Shown one piece after another: positions 1 through 8,701 of a stretch of 64,000 nt of DNA (position 1 is its first letter; every line of letters starts with the position of its first letter). Position numbers and translations under genes: made by a program. The notes below the pieces were generated by a model. The model ran no database searches. It saw only the letters and a program-made list of their open reading frames with translations, and was not told where the DNA came from. The DNA is from UBA1672 sp051967755 (GTDB lineage: Bacteria > Pseudomonadota > Alphaproteobacteria > Micavibrionales > Micavibrionaceae). The stretch lies in contig JBQDYD010000003.1 in the NCBI GenBank assembly GCA_051967755.1, positions 372,001 through 436,000 on the forward strand, written 5' to 3'.

Positions 1-464
1 AAATTGCCGAGCAGTTTATTAAAGATCAAAAGCATGCTGATAATGAGCTAATCGTCGAAAAGCATCTGGCGGAAATAGGCACAGGCGGATCTACGTTTGA
101 AACTATTGCTGAGGAAGAAGGTAAAACTATTCAGACGATAGAGAAAATCGGACTATCAGGTGAGCTACCGGCTCCGCTAACAAAAGATCTTCGTCACATT
201 GTGTTCCAAACAGATGTCGGGGATTATAATGTGCTGGAATTTGGAGATAAGATCGCCTTGATGAAAGTTTCCGGTTATCACGTGCCTGCGAAAACAGAGA
301 TTAGCGCAGAGCAATTAGCCGAAGTTAAAAAGACTGTCGATCGGGAATATGGCGATGAAATGTTCTTGATGTATCTACGACAGCTGGCCGATCAATATCA
401 GGTGCAGGTGAATAGAGGCCTTTTAGAGCAAGCATATGGTCAGCAGCCGGATGAAAGCTATTAA
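1..464 (+). CDS. PpiD/SurA-type periplasmic peptidyl-prolyl isomerase, C-terminal fragment
   Basis: Only the last 153 codons are present; the frame is open from base 3 to the TAA at 462-464 and the gene begins outside the window. The residues form a helical, charged stretch followed by a segment of the type found at the C-terminus of SurA-N-domain/parvulin proteins (FQTDVGDYNVLEF, then KVSGYHVPAK and a helical tail). Such proteins are inner-membrane-anchored periplasmic folding factors. The assignment also rests on context: in alphaproteobacteria a PpiD-like gene commonly precedes trpE, which starts two bases after this stop codon. The catalytic parvulin domain is not visible, so activity cannot be judged. 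Confidence 0.7.
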   Translation, partial: IAEQFIKDQKHADNELIVEKHLAEIGTGGSTFETIAEEEGKTIQTIEKIGLSGELPAPLTKDLRHIVFQTDVGDYNVLEFGDKIALMKVSGYHVPAKTEISAEQLAEVKKTVDREYGDEMFLMYLRQLADQYQVQVNRGLLEQAYGQQPDESY

Positions 465-466
465 TA

Positions 467-1996
467 ATGTCTCTTCAGCGATCTACATTTCAGGCCAATC
501 CGGAACTTGATTTATTCAGGCAGAATTATTCGGAACAGAAAACCCAGCTTGTATGGCATTGGATGTCATCTGATCTGGAAACACCTGTGTCGGCCTATTT
601 GAAAATATGCGGGCATTCCCCCTACTCTTTTCTTCTGGAATCAGTTGAAGGCGGATCTACCCTTGGTCGCTATTCGGTTATAGGAACGCGTCCTGACCTG
701 TTGTGGCGCTGTTCTAAGGGGGCAGTTGAAACATCAACGGCACAGGGCGTATGGGAGGCATCTGATGGTGATGCGAAGGTTGCCCTTAAAGATGTTATCG
801 CCGAGAGCACAATTGATGTGGTGCCTGATGATTTACCACCAATGTGCGCGCTGGGTGTGTTTGGCTATATTGGTTATGACATGGTTCGGATTGATGAGAA
901 AATCCCTGACGAGAACCCTGATGACCTGAAAATCCCTGATAGCGTTTTAATGCGCCCGTCATTGCTTGTGATTTTTGATAATGTAAAAAATCGTATCTGT
1001 TTGGCGACACCTGTTTATGACCATGCCGGCAATTCTGTTTTACCTGCAGATGTTGCGTTCAATGACGCAAAAAAGCGCCTTGAAAGAGCGATCGATAATT
1101 TATATCAGCCGCTGGACCGTAGTCTTTTAGAACACCGTTCAAATCTTGTTGGTGGACAAGACCCTGTGTCCAATACCCCTGAGGCTGATTATAAAAATTC
1201 TGTGTCCAAGGCAATTGAATATATAAAGGCCGGCGATATTTTTCAGGTTGTGCCCTCTCAGCGTTTCTCGATTGATTACGATCTGCCCTCATTTGAATTA
1301 TATCGCTCATTACGAAGCGTGAACCCCTCCCCGTTTTTGTTCCATCTGTCTTTTGATGGATTTTCGTTGGTGGGCTCCAGCCCTGAAATTTTGGTACGCG
1401 TACGTGATGATATTGTAACCATAAGACCCATCGCAGGAACGCGTAAGCGCGGAAAAACGGCGTCTGAAGATAAAGCATTGGCAGAGGAATTACTCGCTGA
1501 CCCTAAGGAGCGCGCAGAACATTTGATGTTGCTTGATCTGGGGCGTAATGATGTCGGGCGTGTTGCGGATATTGGTACTGTGCGTGTGACCGAAGAATTC
1601 CAAATAGAGCTTTATTCTCATGTCATGCATATCGTGTCTAACGTGGAAGGTGATCTGCGTGACGATGTTGATGTTGTTGATGCCCTTTTCGCGGGCTTTC
1701 CCGCCGGCACGGTTAGCGGTGCACCTAAGATACGTGCGATGGAAATCATTGATGAATTAGAAGTCAGTCGCCGCGGTGCTTATGCCGGTGGTGTTGGCTA
1801 TTTCTCTCAAAATACAATGGATAGCTGCATCGCGTTACGCACGGCGTTGGTGAAAGACGGTAAGGTTTATGTTCAGGCGGGCGGCGGTGTTGTCGCGGAT
1901 AGTGATCCTGACTTTGAACATCAGGAATGCTGCAACAAAGCGAAAGCTGTTTTACATGCAGCCAATATCACAATAGAAAAATTTAAGGCGCAATAG
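467..1996 (+). CDS. trpE: Anthranilate synthase component I
   Basis: 509 aa, the usual length. It converts chorismate plus ammonia or glutamine (through TrpG) to anthranilate, the first committed step of tryptophan synthesis, in the cytoplasm. The N-terminal domain carries the LLES motif (residues 56-59) linked to tryptophan feedback binding. The C-terminal chorismate-binding domain (about 235-495) shows GDIFQVVPSQRF, RPIAGTRKRG, LDLGRNDVGRV and FPAGTVSGAPKIRAMEI. The ATG at 467 lies two bases after the upstream isomerase stop, so the two are probably cotranscribed. The 3' end overlaps the convergent deacetylase gene by 14 nt. Its partner trpG lies beyond that antisense gene rather than directly downstream. 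Confidence 0.97.
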   Translation: MSLQRSTFQANPELDLFRQNYSEQKTQLVWHWMSSDLETPVSAYLKICGHSPYSFLLESVEGGSTLGRYSVIGTRPDLLWRCSKGAVETSTAQGVWEASDGDAKVALKDVIAESTIDVVPDDLPPMCALGVFGYIGYDMVRIDEKIPDENPDDLKIPDSVLMRPSLLVIFDNVKNRICLATPVYDHAGNSVLPADVAFNDAKKRLERAIDNLYQPLDRSLLEHRSNLVGGQDPVSNTPEADYKNSVSKAIEYIKAGDIFQVVPSQRFSIDYDLPSFELYRSLRSVNPSPFLFHLSFDGFSLVGSSPEILVRVRDDIVTIRPIAGTRKRGKTASEDKALAEELLADPKERAEHLMLLDLGRNDVGRVADIGTVRVTEEFQIELYSHVMHIVSNVEGDLRDDVDVVDALFAGFPAGTVSGAPKIRAMEIIDELEVSRRGAYAGGVGYFSQNTMDSCIALRTALVKDGKVYVQAGGGVVADSDPDFEHQECCNKAKAVLHAANITIEKFKAQ

Positions 1997-3263
1997 CGCG
2001 AACTTCTAATACGCGCTGTTGTTGCTTTGTCGGACGCATAAGGACATCGCTGGCTTTTACCAATGTCAGCCCTTTTGACTTTAATGTTGGTATCCACTCT
2101 TTTAACGCATCTATAGTCTCTTTATGAGGGTGACCGATGGCAATGGCATAGCCTTGAGTCTGAGCCTTTTTTTCCAGTTTTTCCAATGCCCCTGTGATGA
2201 ATTCTTTACTGATTTCATGATCAAGGAAGATATCACGTTGATTGTAAGCCAGGCCATGAGCCTTTGCTGTGCGTGCAGCCACGGAGGCGCTGATGGTTCT
2301 GGAGTCGATAAAGAATAAATCACGTTTTTTGAGTTCAGCCATCACAACATCCATGGCGGCTTGGTTCTTTGTCATTCGGCTGCCCATGTGATTATTGACG
2401 CCGACAAACCCTTCAAACTGTGAGAGGTTCCAGCGAATATTCTGAATAAGTTGCTCTTCGCTTTGATCGGTTTTTAGGGCGTGTGGTCCGGGATCTGTGG
2501 TTTTGCTCATTGGCTCCATCGGCATATGAACCATGACCTCATGTCCGTTTTTAAGTGCTCGCTCAGCGCCCTTAGGTGCATCCTCAGCATAAGGAAGGTA
2601 GGCCAATGTCAGCGGCCCTTCCATAACCTCAACCAATCGCCCGCGCAGGCTCAAACCCATATCATCAATGATAATGGCGATTTTCCCTGACGTTGGCGGT
2701 GCTTTGTAAGTGATAGTGTCTTTGGGCTTTACGGTCGGTATTTCTTCAGACGGGCTGTAGGAAATACTCTCCGGCGCTCTCTCTTCATAGCTATAATCGC
2801 TTTCGTACTTCGCTTGTTGTAAATTATGAATCACATCATCAATTTTTTCGGCTTTGCGGTATGGGGTTTTATTATGGACGGACGTGTCTGTCCCCACTGC
2901 AGGTTCAATCGTACTTAACGCGGATATATCAGATATCGGGTCTATGATTTCTCTTTGTTCTTTGTATGTGTAATCATTTGTGATTGCGAAAGGTTCCGGG
3001 ATGGCATTATCCGCAGTAACAGTTTCAGGTAGGTCAATTCCGTTTTTCAGAAAGCTTTCATGCCTCACGCGCAATGTGGCCACATCAACCCCGTATCCGT
3101 TTTCGGACACCTGTTCGGTTTCCCACCACTTAACACTTGGTGCGTTATCACTCAGGATGAAAACCTCGGTCATGACTATGGTTAGTGCCCCAATCATCAC
3201 GAAAACCATGATTCTTATCGGGTTGCTCAGGATATGATGATATTTAACTCTTAGCGGGTGCAT
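1983..3263 (-). CDS. Divergent polysaccharide deacetylase family protein
   Basis: 426 aa. One N-terminal membrane segment (about 17-37) is followed by a long low-complexity linker (38-190) and a C-terminal domain (about 193-410) matching the divergent polysaccharide deacetylase family (Pfam Polysacc_deac_2, YibQ-like): IIIDDMG at 198-204, then VHMPMEP, NNHMGSR, FIDSRT and IAIGHPH. The fold suggests a metal-dependent carbohydrate or peptidoglycan amidohydrolase facing the periplasm; substrates of this family are poorly known. It runs against the trp genes, with a 14-nt convergent overlap with trpE and 90 bp of divergent spacing from trpG. The ATG at 3261-3263 is the only sensible start because a stop lies in frame about 30 bases upstream. 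Confidence 0.88.
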   Translation of the reverse strand: MHPLRVKYHHILSNPIRIMVFVMIGALTIVMTEVFILSDNAPSVKWWETEQVSENGYGVDVATLRVRHESFLKNGIDLPETVTADNAIPEPFAITNDYTYKEQREIIDPISDISALSTIEPAVGTDTSVHNKTPYRKAEKIDDVIHNLQQAKYESDYSYEERAPESISYSPSEEIPTVKPKDTITYKAPPTSGKIAIIIDDMGLSLRGRLVEVMEGPLTLAYLPYAEDAPKGAERALKNGHEVMVHMPMEPMSKTTDPGPHALKTDQSEEQLIQNIRWNLSQFEGFVGVNNHMGSRMTKNQAAMDVVMAELKKRDLFFIDSRTISASVAARTAKAHGLAYNQRDIFLDHEISKEFITGALEKLEKKAQTQGYAIAIGHPHKETIDALKEWIPTLKSKGLTLVKASDVLMRPTKQQQRVLEVRAIAP

Positions 3264-3353
3264 GTACTCAGGCTTTCTTTTTTTCTGCGATCAGAATGCA
3301 GTTATCTCCTTTGTCTACTTGCTTTTTGTATCATAGATCGCCATAACAAATCC

Positions 3354-3926
3354 ATGATTACCTTAATTGATAATTATGACAGCTTCACATACAACCTTGT
3401 TCAGTACCTTGGGGACTTGGGTGCGCAAACGCGTGTTTATCGTAATGACAAGATTACAGTCGCAAAGGTTATGGAAGAAAACCCATCGGGGATATTAATT
3501 TCGCCCGGCCCCAGTGATCCTGATCACGCAGGGATATGCTTGGAATTAATTGAGGCCGTTTCCAAAACACAGACGCCTTTATTCGGGGTTTGTTTGGGGC
3601 ATCAATCAATTGCACAGGCCTTTGGCGGGAATGTTATTCGCGCATCTGAGCCCATGCATGGGAAGCTTTCGGATATCACACATGCGAATAAAACCGTTTT
3701 TAAGGGTTTGCCCAGCCCCTACCCTGTGACGCGTTATCATTCATTAATTGCCGAGCGTGAGAGCTTACCTGAGTGCCTAGAGATAACCGCAGAAACAGAT
3801 GATGGTATTATTATGGGCTTATCACACAAGGAAAAGCCTATCCATGGTGTACAGTTCCATCCTGAGAGTATTGCGACCAAGCATGGGCATGATCTTCTTA
3901 AAAACTTCATAGAGCTAACCCGATGA
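3354..3926 (+). CDS. trpG: Anthranilate synthase component II (glutamine amidotransferase)
   Basis: 190 aa class I glutamine amidotransferase that supplies ammonia to TrpE. The nucleophile Cys80 lies in GVCLGHQ and the catalytic His/Glu pair in VQFHPES. An in-frame GTG at 3258 would add 32 residues not seen in the family, so the ATG at 3354 (MITLIDNYDSF) is chosen; this is the typical N-terminus. The stop codon overlaps the trpD start as ATGA, implying coupling. It may also serve p-aminobenzoate synthesis, since no separate pabA is visible, but that is inference. It must be expressed from the 90-bp divergent spacer after the antisense deacetylase gene or by readthrough from trpE. Confidence 0.96.
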   Translation: MITLIDNYDSFTYNLVQYLGDLGAQTRVYRNDKITVAKVMEENPSGILISPGPSDPDHAGICLELIEAVSKTQTPLFGVCLGHQSIAQAFGGNVIRASEPMHGKLSDITHANKTVFKGLPSPYPVTRYHSLIAERESLPECLEITAETDDGIIMGLSHKEKPIHGVQFHPESIATKHGHDLLKNFIELTR

Positions 3927-4939
3927 TTGCTGATATTCTTTTAAAAGTTCAAAAGAATGAATATTTATCAGAAGAGGAAATGCTCTCTTGCATGAGTGCA
4001 ATCATGGAGGGGGAATGGAGCAATGAACAAATCGCGGCTCTTTTAATGGGGTTATCGATGCGCGGCGAAACGGTAGATGAAATTACAGGCGCGGCGCGTG
4101 TTATGCGGGATAAGGCATTACCGATAAACGCACCTGATGGCGCCGTTGATTGTTGTGGCACAGGCGGCGACAAGTCAGGCACCTACAATATTTCAACGGC
4201 AGTCGCGATTGTTGCCGCGGCGTGCGGTGTTCCTGTTGCAAAACATGGAAACAGATCGGCAAGTTCTAAATCAGGCGCAGCGGATGTATTAGAAGCGCTG
4301 GGTGTAAATTTGGATGTATCGCAGGAAAAGCTTGAAGAAGCGATCACTGCGTTTAACTTTGCCTTTCTGATGGCACCACGTCATCATGAGGCCGTGAAAT
4401 ATGTCGTGCCCGTTCGTAAGGCGCTGGGTGTGCGTACAATGTTTAATATCCTGGGGCCCTTGGCTAATCCTGCAAAGACCAAGTTTCAGTTGTTGGGGGT
4501 TTATGATCGCGCGCTGGTAATGCCCGTCGCACAGGTTCTGCAGAAATTAGGCACAAAAGCCGCATGGGTGGTTCATGGCTCTGATGGTCTTGATGAAATC
4601 ACAACAACTGGTGAAACTTACATCGCAAAGCTCTCAGGAGATACGATTACAGAGGAAACAATATCGCCTAAGGACTTCGGCCTATCTGTTTCTGATCCGA
4701 AAGATCTGGTTGGCGGCCTACCTGATGAAAATGCCAACGCACTTAACGCCGTGTTAGATGGCGTAAAGAATGCGTATCGCGATATCGTTATTATGAATAC
4801 GGCGGCTGTTTTACTGATTACAGGTAAAGAACAATCATATAAGCAGGCCGCTGCTGTTGCTGCGCACGCGTTGGATAGCGGAGAAGCACGTAAAAAATTA
4901 GATGAATATGTGGAGTATACGCAAAATGTCGCAGGCTGA
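3923..4939 (+). CDS. trpD: Anthranilate phosphoribosyltransferase
   Basis: 338 aa, standard length. It transfers phosphoribose from PRPP to anthranilate, the second step of the tryptophan pathway. The PRPP-binding GTGGD motif is at 79-83, followed by STAVAIVAAACGVPVAKHGNR-type sequence with KHGNR at 107-111, and a conserved VRKALGVRTMFNILGPLANP region. The start overlaps the trpG stop by 4 nt (ATGA) and the 3' end overlaps trpC by 14 nt, so trpGDC is a tight translationally coupled unit. Confidence 0.97.
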   Translation: MIADILLKVQKNEYLSEEEMLSCMSAIMEGEWSNEQIAALLMGLSMRGETVDEITGAARVMRDKALPINAPDGAVDCCGTGGDKSGTYNISTAVAIVAAACGVPVAKHGNRSASSKSGAADVLEALGVNLDVSQEKLEEAITAFNFAFLMAPRHHEAVKYVVPVRKALGVRTMFNILGPLANPAKTKFQLLGVYDRALVMPVAQVLQKLGTKAAWVVHGSDGLDEITTTGETYIAKLSGDTITEETISPKDFGLSVSDPKDLVGGLPDENANALNAVLDGVKNAYRDIVIMNTAAVLLITGKEQSYKQAAAVAAHALDSGEARKKLDEYVEYTQNVAG

Positions 4940-5729
4940 GAGTGATAAGAAAGATAAGCTGTTTGAAATATGTGAGAAGAAAAAGCAGCATGTCGCGTAT
5001 AAGAAGTCAATTCGTACGCAAGATGATTTGAATTACCTGATAGCGGATAAACCTTTACCTTCTGGTTTCTTATCCGCTATGAAGCGTCAAACAGGCCCTG
5101 GCCTGATTGCAGAAGTCAAAAAAGCGTCACCAAGTAAAGGTATCATTCGCGAAGATTTTGATCCTGTAGAGATTGCCAAAATATATAATCGCAGCGGCGC
5201 AGCTTGTTTATCGGTTTTAACTGATGAGCCATATTTTCAAGGGCACGATGATTTCTTGGTTTCTATCAAGGAAAATGTCGATATCCCTGTCCTGCGAAAG
5301 GATTTCATGGTTGATCCTTATCAGATATATGAATCTCGTGCGCTGGGCGCGGATTGTGTTTTGTTGATTATCGCCGCCCTTGATGACGTACTCGCGCGCG
5401 CGCTGTATGAAACAGCCATTGGTCTAAACATGGATGTATTGGTAGAGGTTCATAATCTGCATGAGTTGGAGCGTGCCGTAAAACTTAATCCTATGATGAT
5501 TGGCGTCAATAACAGAAACCTTAAAACCCTACAGGTAGATGTTAATACCTCTTATGAGTTATTGATGAATATCCCCGATAACGTTTATAAAATTTCTGAA
5601 AGCGGCATTGATTCAAATGACACAGTCAGAAGGCTGAACAAGGTTGGTTATAAAGGATTCCTTGTTGGTGAAAGCCTCATGAAACAGGATGACATCGCAC
5701 AAGCCGTGCATAATCTATTGGGCACTTAA
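4926..5729 (+). CDS. trpC: Indole-3-glycerol phosphate synthase
   Basis: 267 aa, monofunctional TIM-barrel enzyme that closes the indole ring of CdRP to give indole-3-glycerol phosphate. Family motifs are VKKASPSKG near the N-terminus, VLRKDFMVDPYQI, IGVNNRNLKT, SESGI and GFLVGESLM. An ATG at 4902 would add eight residues inside trpD; the ATG at 4926 (MSQAESDKK) is preferred because a GGAG lies about 10 bases upstream and the N-terminus fits the family. It ends the trp genes here; trpF, trpB and trpA are not in the window. The next gene is lexA, with its own promoter. Confidence 0.95.
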   Translation: MSQAESDKKDKLFEICEKKKQHVAYKKSIRTQDDLNYLIADKPLPSGFLSAMKRQTGPGLIAEVKKASPSKGIIREDFDPVEIAKIYNRSGAACLSVLTDEPYFQGHDDFLVSIKENVDIPVLRKDFMVDPYQIYESRALGADCVLLIIAALDDVLARALYETAIGLNMDVLVEVHNLHELERAVKLNPMMIGVNNRNLKTLQVDVNTSYELLMNIPDNVYKISESGIDSNDTVRRLNKVGYKGFLVGESLMKQDDIAQAVHNLLGT

Positions 5730-5741
5730 TTCACCCTTCCC

Positions 5742-5770
5742 TTGACACAAAGGTCGAACTAAACTAGAAC
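5742..5770 (+). promoter_or_regulatory. lexA promoter
   Basis: A perfect -35 hexamer TTGACA (5742-5747) is separated by 17 bp from TAGAAC (5765-5770, four of six matches to TATAAT). It lies 58 bp before the lexA ATG and just after the trpC stop. The SOS box overlaps the spacer end and the -10 element, the classical geometry for repression by occlusion. Confidence 0.8.
5756..5770 (+). promoter_or_regulatory. LexA-binding SOS box, alphaproteobacterial type
   Basis: GAAC (5756-5759), seven bases, then GAAC (5767-5770): an exact match to the direct-repeat SOS box described for alphaproteobacterial LexA. Its position over the -10 region of the promoter directly upstream of lexA indicates negative autoregulation. 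Confidence 0.88.
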
Positions 5771-5828
5771 AAATAGTGTACACCTGCGTTTTTTACGATA
5801 AATTATAGAACATAATAAAGAGGGAACG

Positions 5829-6488
5829 ATGCTAACCAAAAAGCAAAAGGACTTATTGCTATTTATTCATGAGAAGCTGTCTGAGGATGATATCCCCCCT
5901 TCTTTTGAAGAAATGAAAAATGCGCTGGGGCTGAAATCAAAATCTGGTATCCATCGTTTAATCTCTGCTTTAGTTGAGCGTGGTTACATTGAGAGGTTGC
6001 CGCATCGTGCACGGGCGTTGCAGATCAAAAAACTACCGGAAGGGCTAAAGCCAGCACCTCAGCCCATTGCACAAAATAATGATCATGACGGATATATCCC
6101 GATGTTGGATCAAGTTCCTCTGTTGGGGAAAATTGCCGCGGGTACGCCGATTGAGGCTGTTCGTGATGAGGGGGAATCGATTGCCCTTCCTCAAGGCCTA
6201 TTAGGTCATGGAGAGCATTACGCCCTAACCGTTGAGGGGGATTCAATGATTAAGGCAGGTATTCATGACCAAGATACGGTCATTATTCGCCGCGCCGATA
6301 CGGCCAATAACGGGGAAATCGTTGTCGCGCTTGTTGATGACCTAGAGGTGACATTAAAACGATTGAGGCGTGCGGGCAGTAAAATTGTTCTGGAACCTGA
6401 AAATGATGCTTATGAACCCCGTGTCCTTGAACCCGAACGTGTTAAAATCCAAGGGAAATTGGCGAATCTAATTCGTACCTATCATTAA
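5829..6488 (+). CDS. lexA: SOS-response repressor and self-cleaving protease LexA
   Basis: 219 aa. The N-terminal winged helix-turn-helix (about 1-66) includes PPSFEEMKNALGLKSKSGIHR. The C-terminal S24 peptidase domain has an Ala104-Gly105 autocleavage site in KIAAGTP, catalytic Ser139 in EGDSM and catalytic Lys177 in LEVTLKR. RecA filaments on single-stranded DNA trigger its cleavage and so induce DNA repair genes. The ribosome-binding site AGAGGGA ends about four bases before the ATG. It is transcribed from an SOS-box promoter immediately upstream and is convergent with comEC, 11 bp away. Confidence 0.97.
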   Translation: MLTKKQKDLLLFIHEKLSEDDIPPSFEEMKNALGLKSKSGIHRLISALVERGYIERLPHRARALQIKKLPEGLKPAPQPIAQNNDHDGYIPMLDQVPLLGKIAAGTPIEAVRDEGESIALPQGLLGHGEHYALTVEGDSMIKAGIHDQDTVIIRRADTANNGEIVVALVDDLEVTLKRLRRAGSKIVLEPENDAYEPRVLEPERVKIQGKLANLIRTYH

Positions 6489-6499
6489 TTGATTATATT

Positions 6500-8647
6500 T
6501 TACTTTTGCGCGTCATGATAATGAGACCACGGTCTGTTCTTATGAATCTGCGCGATATTTTTGATGCGCACTTGGCCGTCAGGTTCAATTTTTAACGCTG
6601 TGGTGCCATGTTTCCAAGTATCAAATTTATCAATAATATAGGCGGCCTCGCATGATTGATCCTTTATCGGGTCGACTGAGATTATGATATCGGCCCATTG
6701 GCATTCTTGTTCTTGAATATATGGTGATCGTACAAAGGAAACATTTTTGTTTTTGATTTGAAGCCGACAGCCATGCTCTCCGCATTGTGGCATTTTTGTT
6801 TTATTTACATCGCCCTTATATGGCAAAAGATGCGCGGATTTTTCAGGAAGCCCATAAAGGCTCTGCCAACTCTCACGGGCGAATTTATCTGTTCTGAATG
6901 TGGAAACATATATGTCTTCGGGTGCAGTTCTGAACAGAAACAATTTATGTGAGTCGGAGGCCAAAATGTCAGGCATGACATTTATATTGGTTCCTATAAT
7001 CGCGATACCCAATAGTGGTATAGCTAAAAGCTTTCCTGCCCCCCTCCAGATAATCATAAAAAGGCACGATAGAACCAGCATCGCGAATGCGTAAAACGGC
7101 CAAAGGGGCGTCAGAATTACTGCGTTTGGTAAGTTTGCCGCCCAATGTGCAATGTCTAACATGGCATCAATGCCCCAGCCCATGATTTGTATCGGAATAT
7201 AAGATAACCCAATGGGCATTAAAATAAGGGAGAGCAAGGCAAAAGGCATTATTACAAAACTGAGCAACGGAACCGCAACCAGATTTGCAACAGAGCCCAT
7301 AAAGGAAACTTGACCAAAATGATAAAGCGCAAAAGGTGCCGTAGCTATACTGGCGATGATTGTTGTGACGCATATCGCTAGGAAATACATCATAGCTTTT
7401 TTTGTGATGCGCGCGTTTGTATATAAATTCGTCCAAAATGTGCGCGTGACATCATAGAAATAAATCAGGCATGTGACCGCGGCAAAAGACATTTGAAAGC
7501 TTACGGATAATAGGCTTTCAGGCTTTACCAAAAGCACAACGAGCGCGGCAAACGCGACAAGCCTGAGAGAGATAGGTGAGCGGTCTATGATGATTGCCAG
7601 AAAGACAATACTGATCATCAAAACTGCCCTTTGTGTCGGTACGGTCGTCCCCGCGAGCATCATGTAGAACATTGCCCCGATAAGTGCAAAAACGGCTGCG
7701 ATTTTCTTAATCGGGTATCGCAAAGCCATATTGGGCACGCATGCCAGACACAGGCGTAAGATAAAAAATAATGTGCCCGAGAAAATACCAACATGTAGCC
7801 CGGATATAGCAAGCATATGCGCCAGGCCTGCATCGCGCAGGGTTTGTTGGTCATGCTCCTCTATGGCTTGTTTTTGTCCGACGATAAGGGCGCTGGCTAT
7901 GCCTGCGGTTCGTTCGGGCAATGATGCATGTAAAATGTTTGAGATACCAAACCGTATTGATTCGATATTAAACAATGAAGGCGCTGCGTCTTGAATAATA
8001 TTTGCTTCTGAATATGCAAACCCGACTGAGCCGATATTTTGAAAGAACAGATACCGCCTGAAATCAAAACCACCCGGTATAACAGGGTCAGCTGGCGGAT
8101 TAAGGCCTGCCTTTACATTGATGATTTGCCCGACTTTTAAATTATCGTCTTTACGAAAACGTATACGTACTTTTTCTGGGGTTTCATTGTCGTTTAACGA
8201 GGCAAGGCTAACATTCCCCAAAACTATGCGGCTCCCCCCTCCTTTGTCGGTTTTTTCAATGGAAAGTACCGTCCCGGTTAAGTCTGCGGAATATATTTTT
8301 TCCTTTAGAACGGTTGTTGAAACCATGTCAGTTCTGATTTTCGCGGACAGAAAACCTGATGCACAGATGATGATGGCGATGAGAAATAGTCCGGATGGCC
8401 TGTGCTCACTGGCAAAACTATAAAGAATAATAGGGATTATAAAGCAGAATATGGCCAATATTTGTGGGGGTTCAAACGGTAAAGAGAAATATAATGCTAT
8501 GCCACTTGCAAAGAAAACAGGAACCCAAAGGAAGATGTTTTCTTTCTGCAGGGCTATTTGCTCTGCTATGTATGATTTCAGTGCAAAGATATTGAGAAAA
8601 ACCCCTTTTTCTGTATATATCCTGTCTATGCGCAAGGCATTATGCAT
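6500..8647 (-). CDS. comEC: ComEC/Rec2 family DNA-uptake channel protein
   Basis: 715 aa polytopic membrane protein. Two N-terminal membrane segments precede a DUF4131-type soluble region (about 100-230), then the Competence domain with LAHMLAISGLHVGIFSG and GTTVPTQRAVLM, and many transmembrane helices to about residue 560. The final 150 residues are soluble and do not show the HxHxDH motif of the metallo-beta-lactamase domain of the Bacillus protein, as is usual in alphaproteobacteria. It is expected to pass single-stranded DNA across the inner membrane. A TTG at 8659 would add four residues; the ATG at 8647 is chosen because a GGA lies nine bases upstream. The comEC-lexA neighbourhood is typical of alphaproteobacteria. 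Confidence 0.9.
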   Translation of the reverse strand: MHNALRIDRIYTEKGVFLNIFALKSYIAEQIALQKENIFLWVPVFFASGIALYFSLPFEPPQILAIFCFIIPIILYSFASEHRPSGLFLIAIIICASGFLSAKIRTDMVSTTVLKEKIYSADLTGTVLSIEKTDKGGGSRIVLGNVSLASLNDNETPEKVRIRFRKDDNLKVGQIINVKAGLNPPADPVIPGGFDFRRYLFFQNIGSVGFAYSEANIIQDAAPSLFNIESIRFGISNILHASLPERTAGIASALIVGQKQAIEEHDQQTLRDAGLAHMLAISGLHVGIFSGTLFFILRLCLACVPNMALRYPIKKIAAVFALIGAMFYMMLAGTTVPTQRAVLMISIVFLAIIIDRSPISLRLVAFAALVVLLVKPESLLSVSFQMSFAAVTCLIYFYDVTRTFWTNLYTNARITKKAMMYFLAICVTTIIASIATAPFALYHFGQVSFMGSVANLVAVPLLSFVIMPFALLSLILMPIGLSYIPIQIMGWGIDAMLDIAHWAANLPNAVILTPLWPFYAFAMLVLSCLFMIIWRGAGKLLAIPLLGIAIIGTNINVMPDILASDSHKLFLFRTAPEDIYVSTFRTDKFARESWQSLYGLPEKSAHLLPYKGDVNKTKMPQCGEHGCRLQIKNKNVSFVRSPYIQEQECQWADIIISVDPIKDQSCEAAYIIDKFDTWKHGTTALKIEPDGQVRIKNIAQIHKNRPWSHYHDAQK

Positions 8648-8701
8648 GATAATGTCCAACCAAATTCATATTAACTTTATTTATCAAGAGGCTCACTTCG
8701 T

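Noticed and set aside
1059..1478. Minus-strand open frame of 139 codons inside trpE
   Set aside because: It is the antisense shadow of a strongly conserved gene and has no ribosome-binding site or family resemblance.
3258..3353. Upstream GTG start extending trpG by 32 residues
   Set aside because: The extra residues are hydrophobic and unrelated to any TrpG, and the ATG at 3354 gives the standard N-terminus.
3264..3353. trpG promoter TTGTCT-N17-TAGATC in the divergent spacer
   Set aside because: The -10 match is poor; a promoter is needed somewhere here, but this one is not convincing enough to list.
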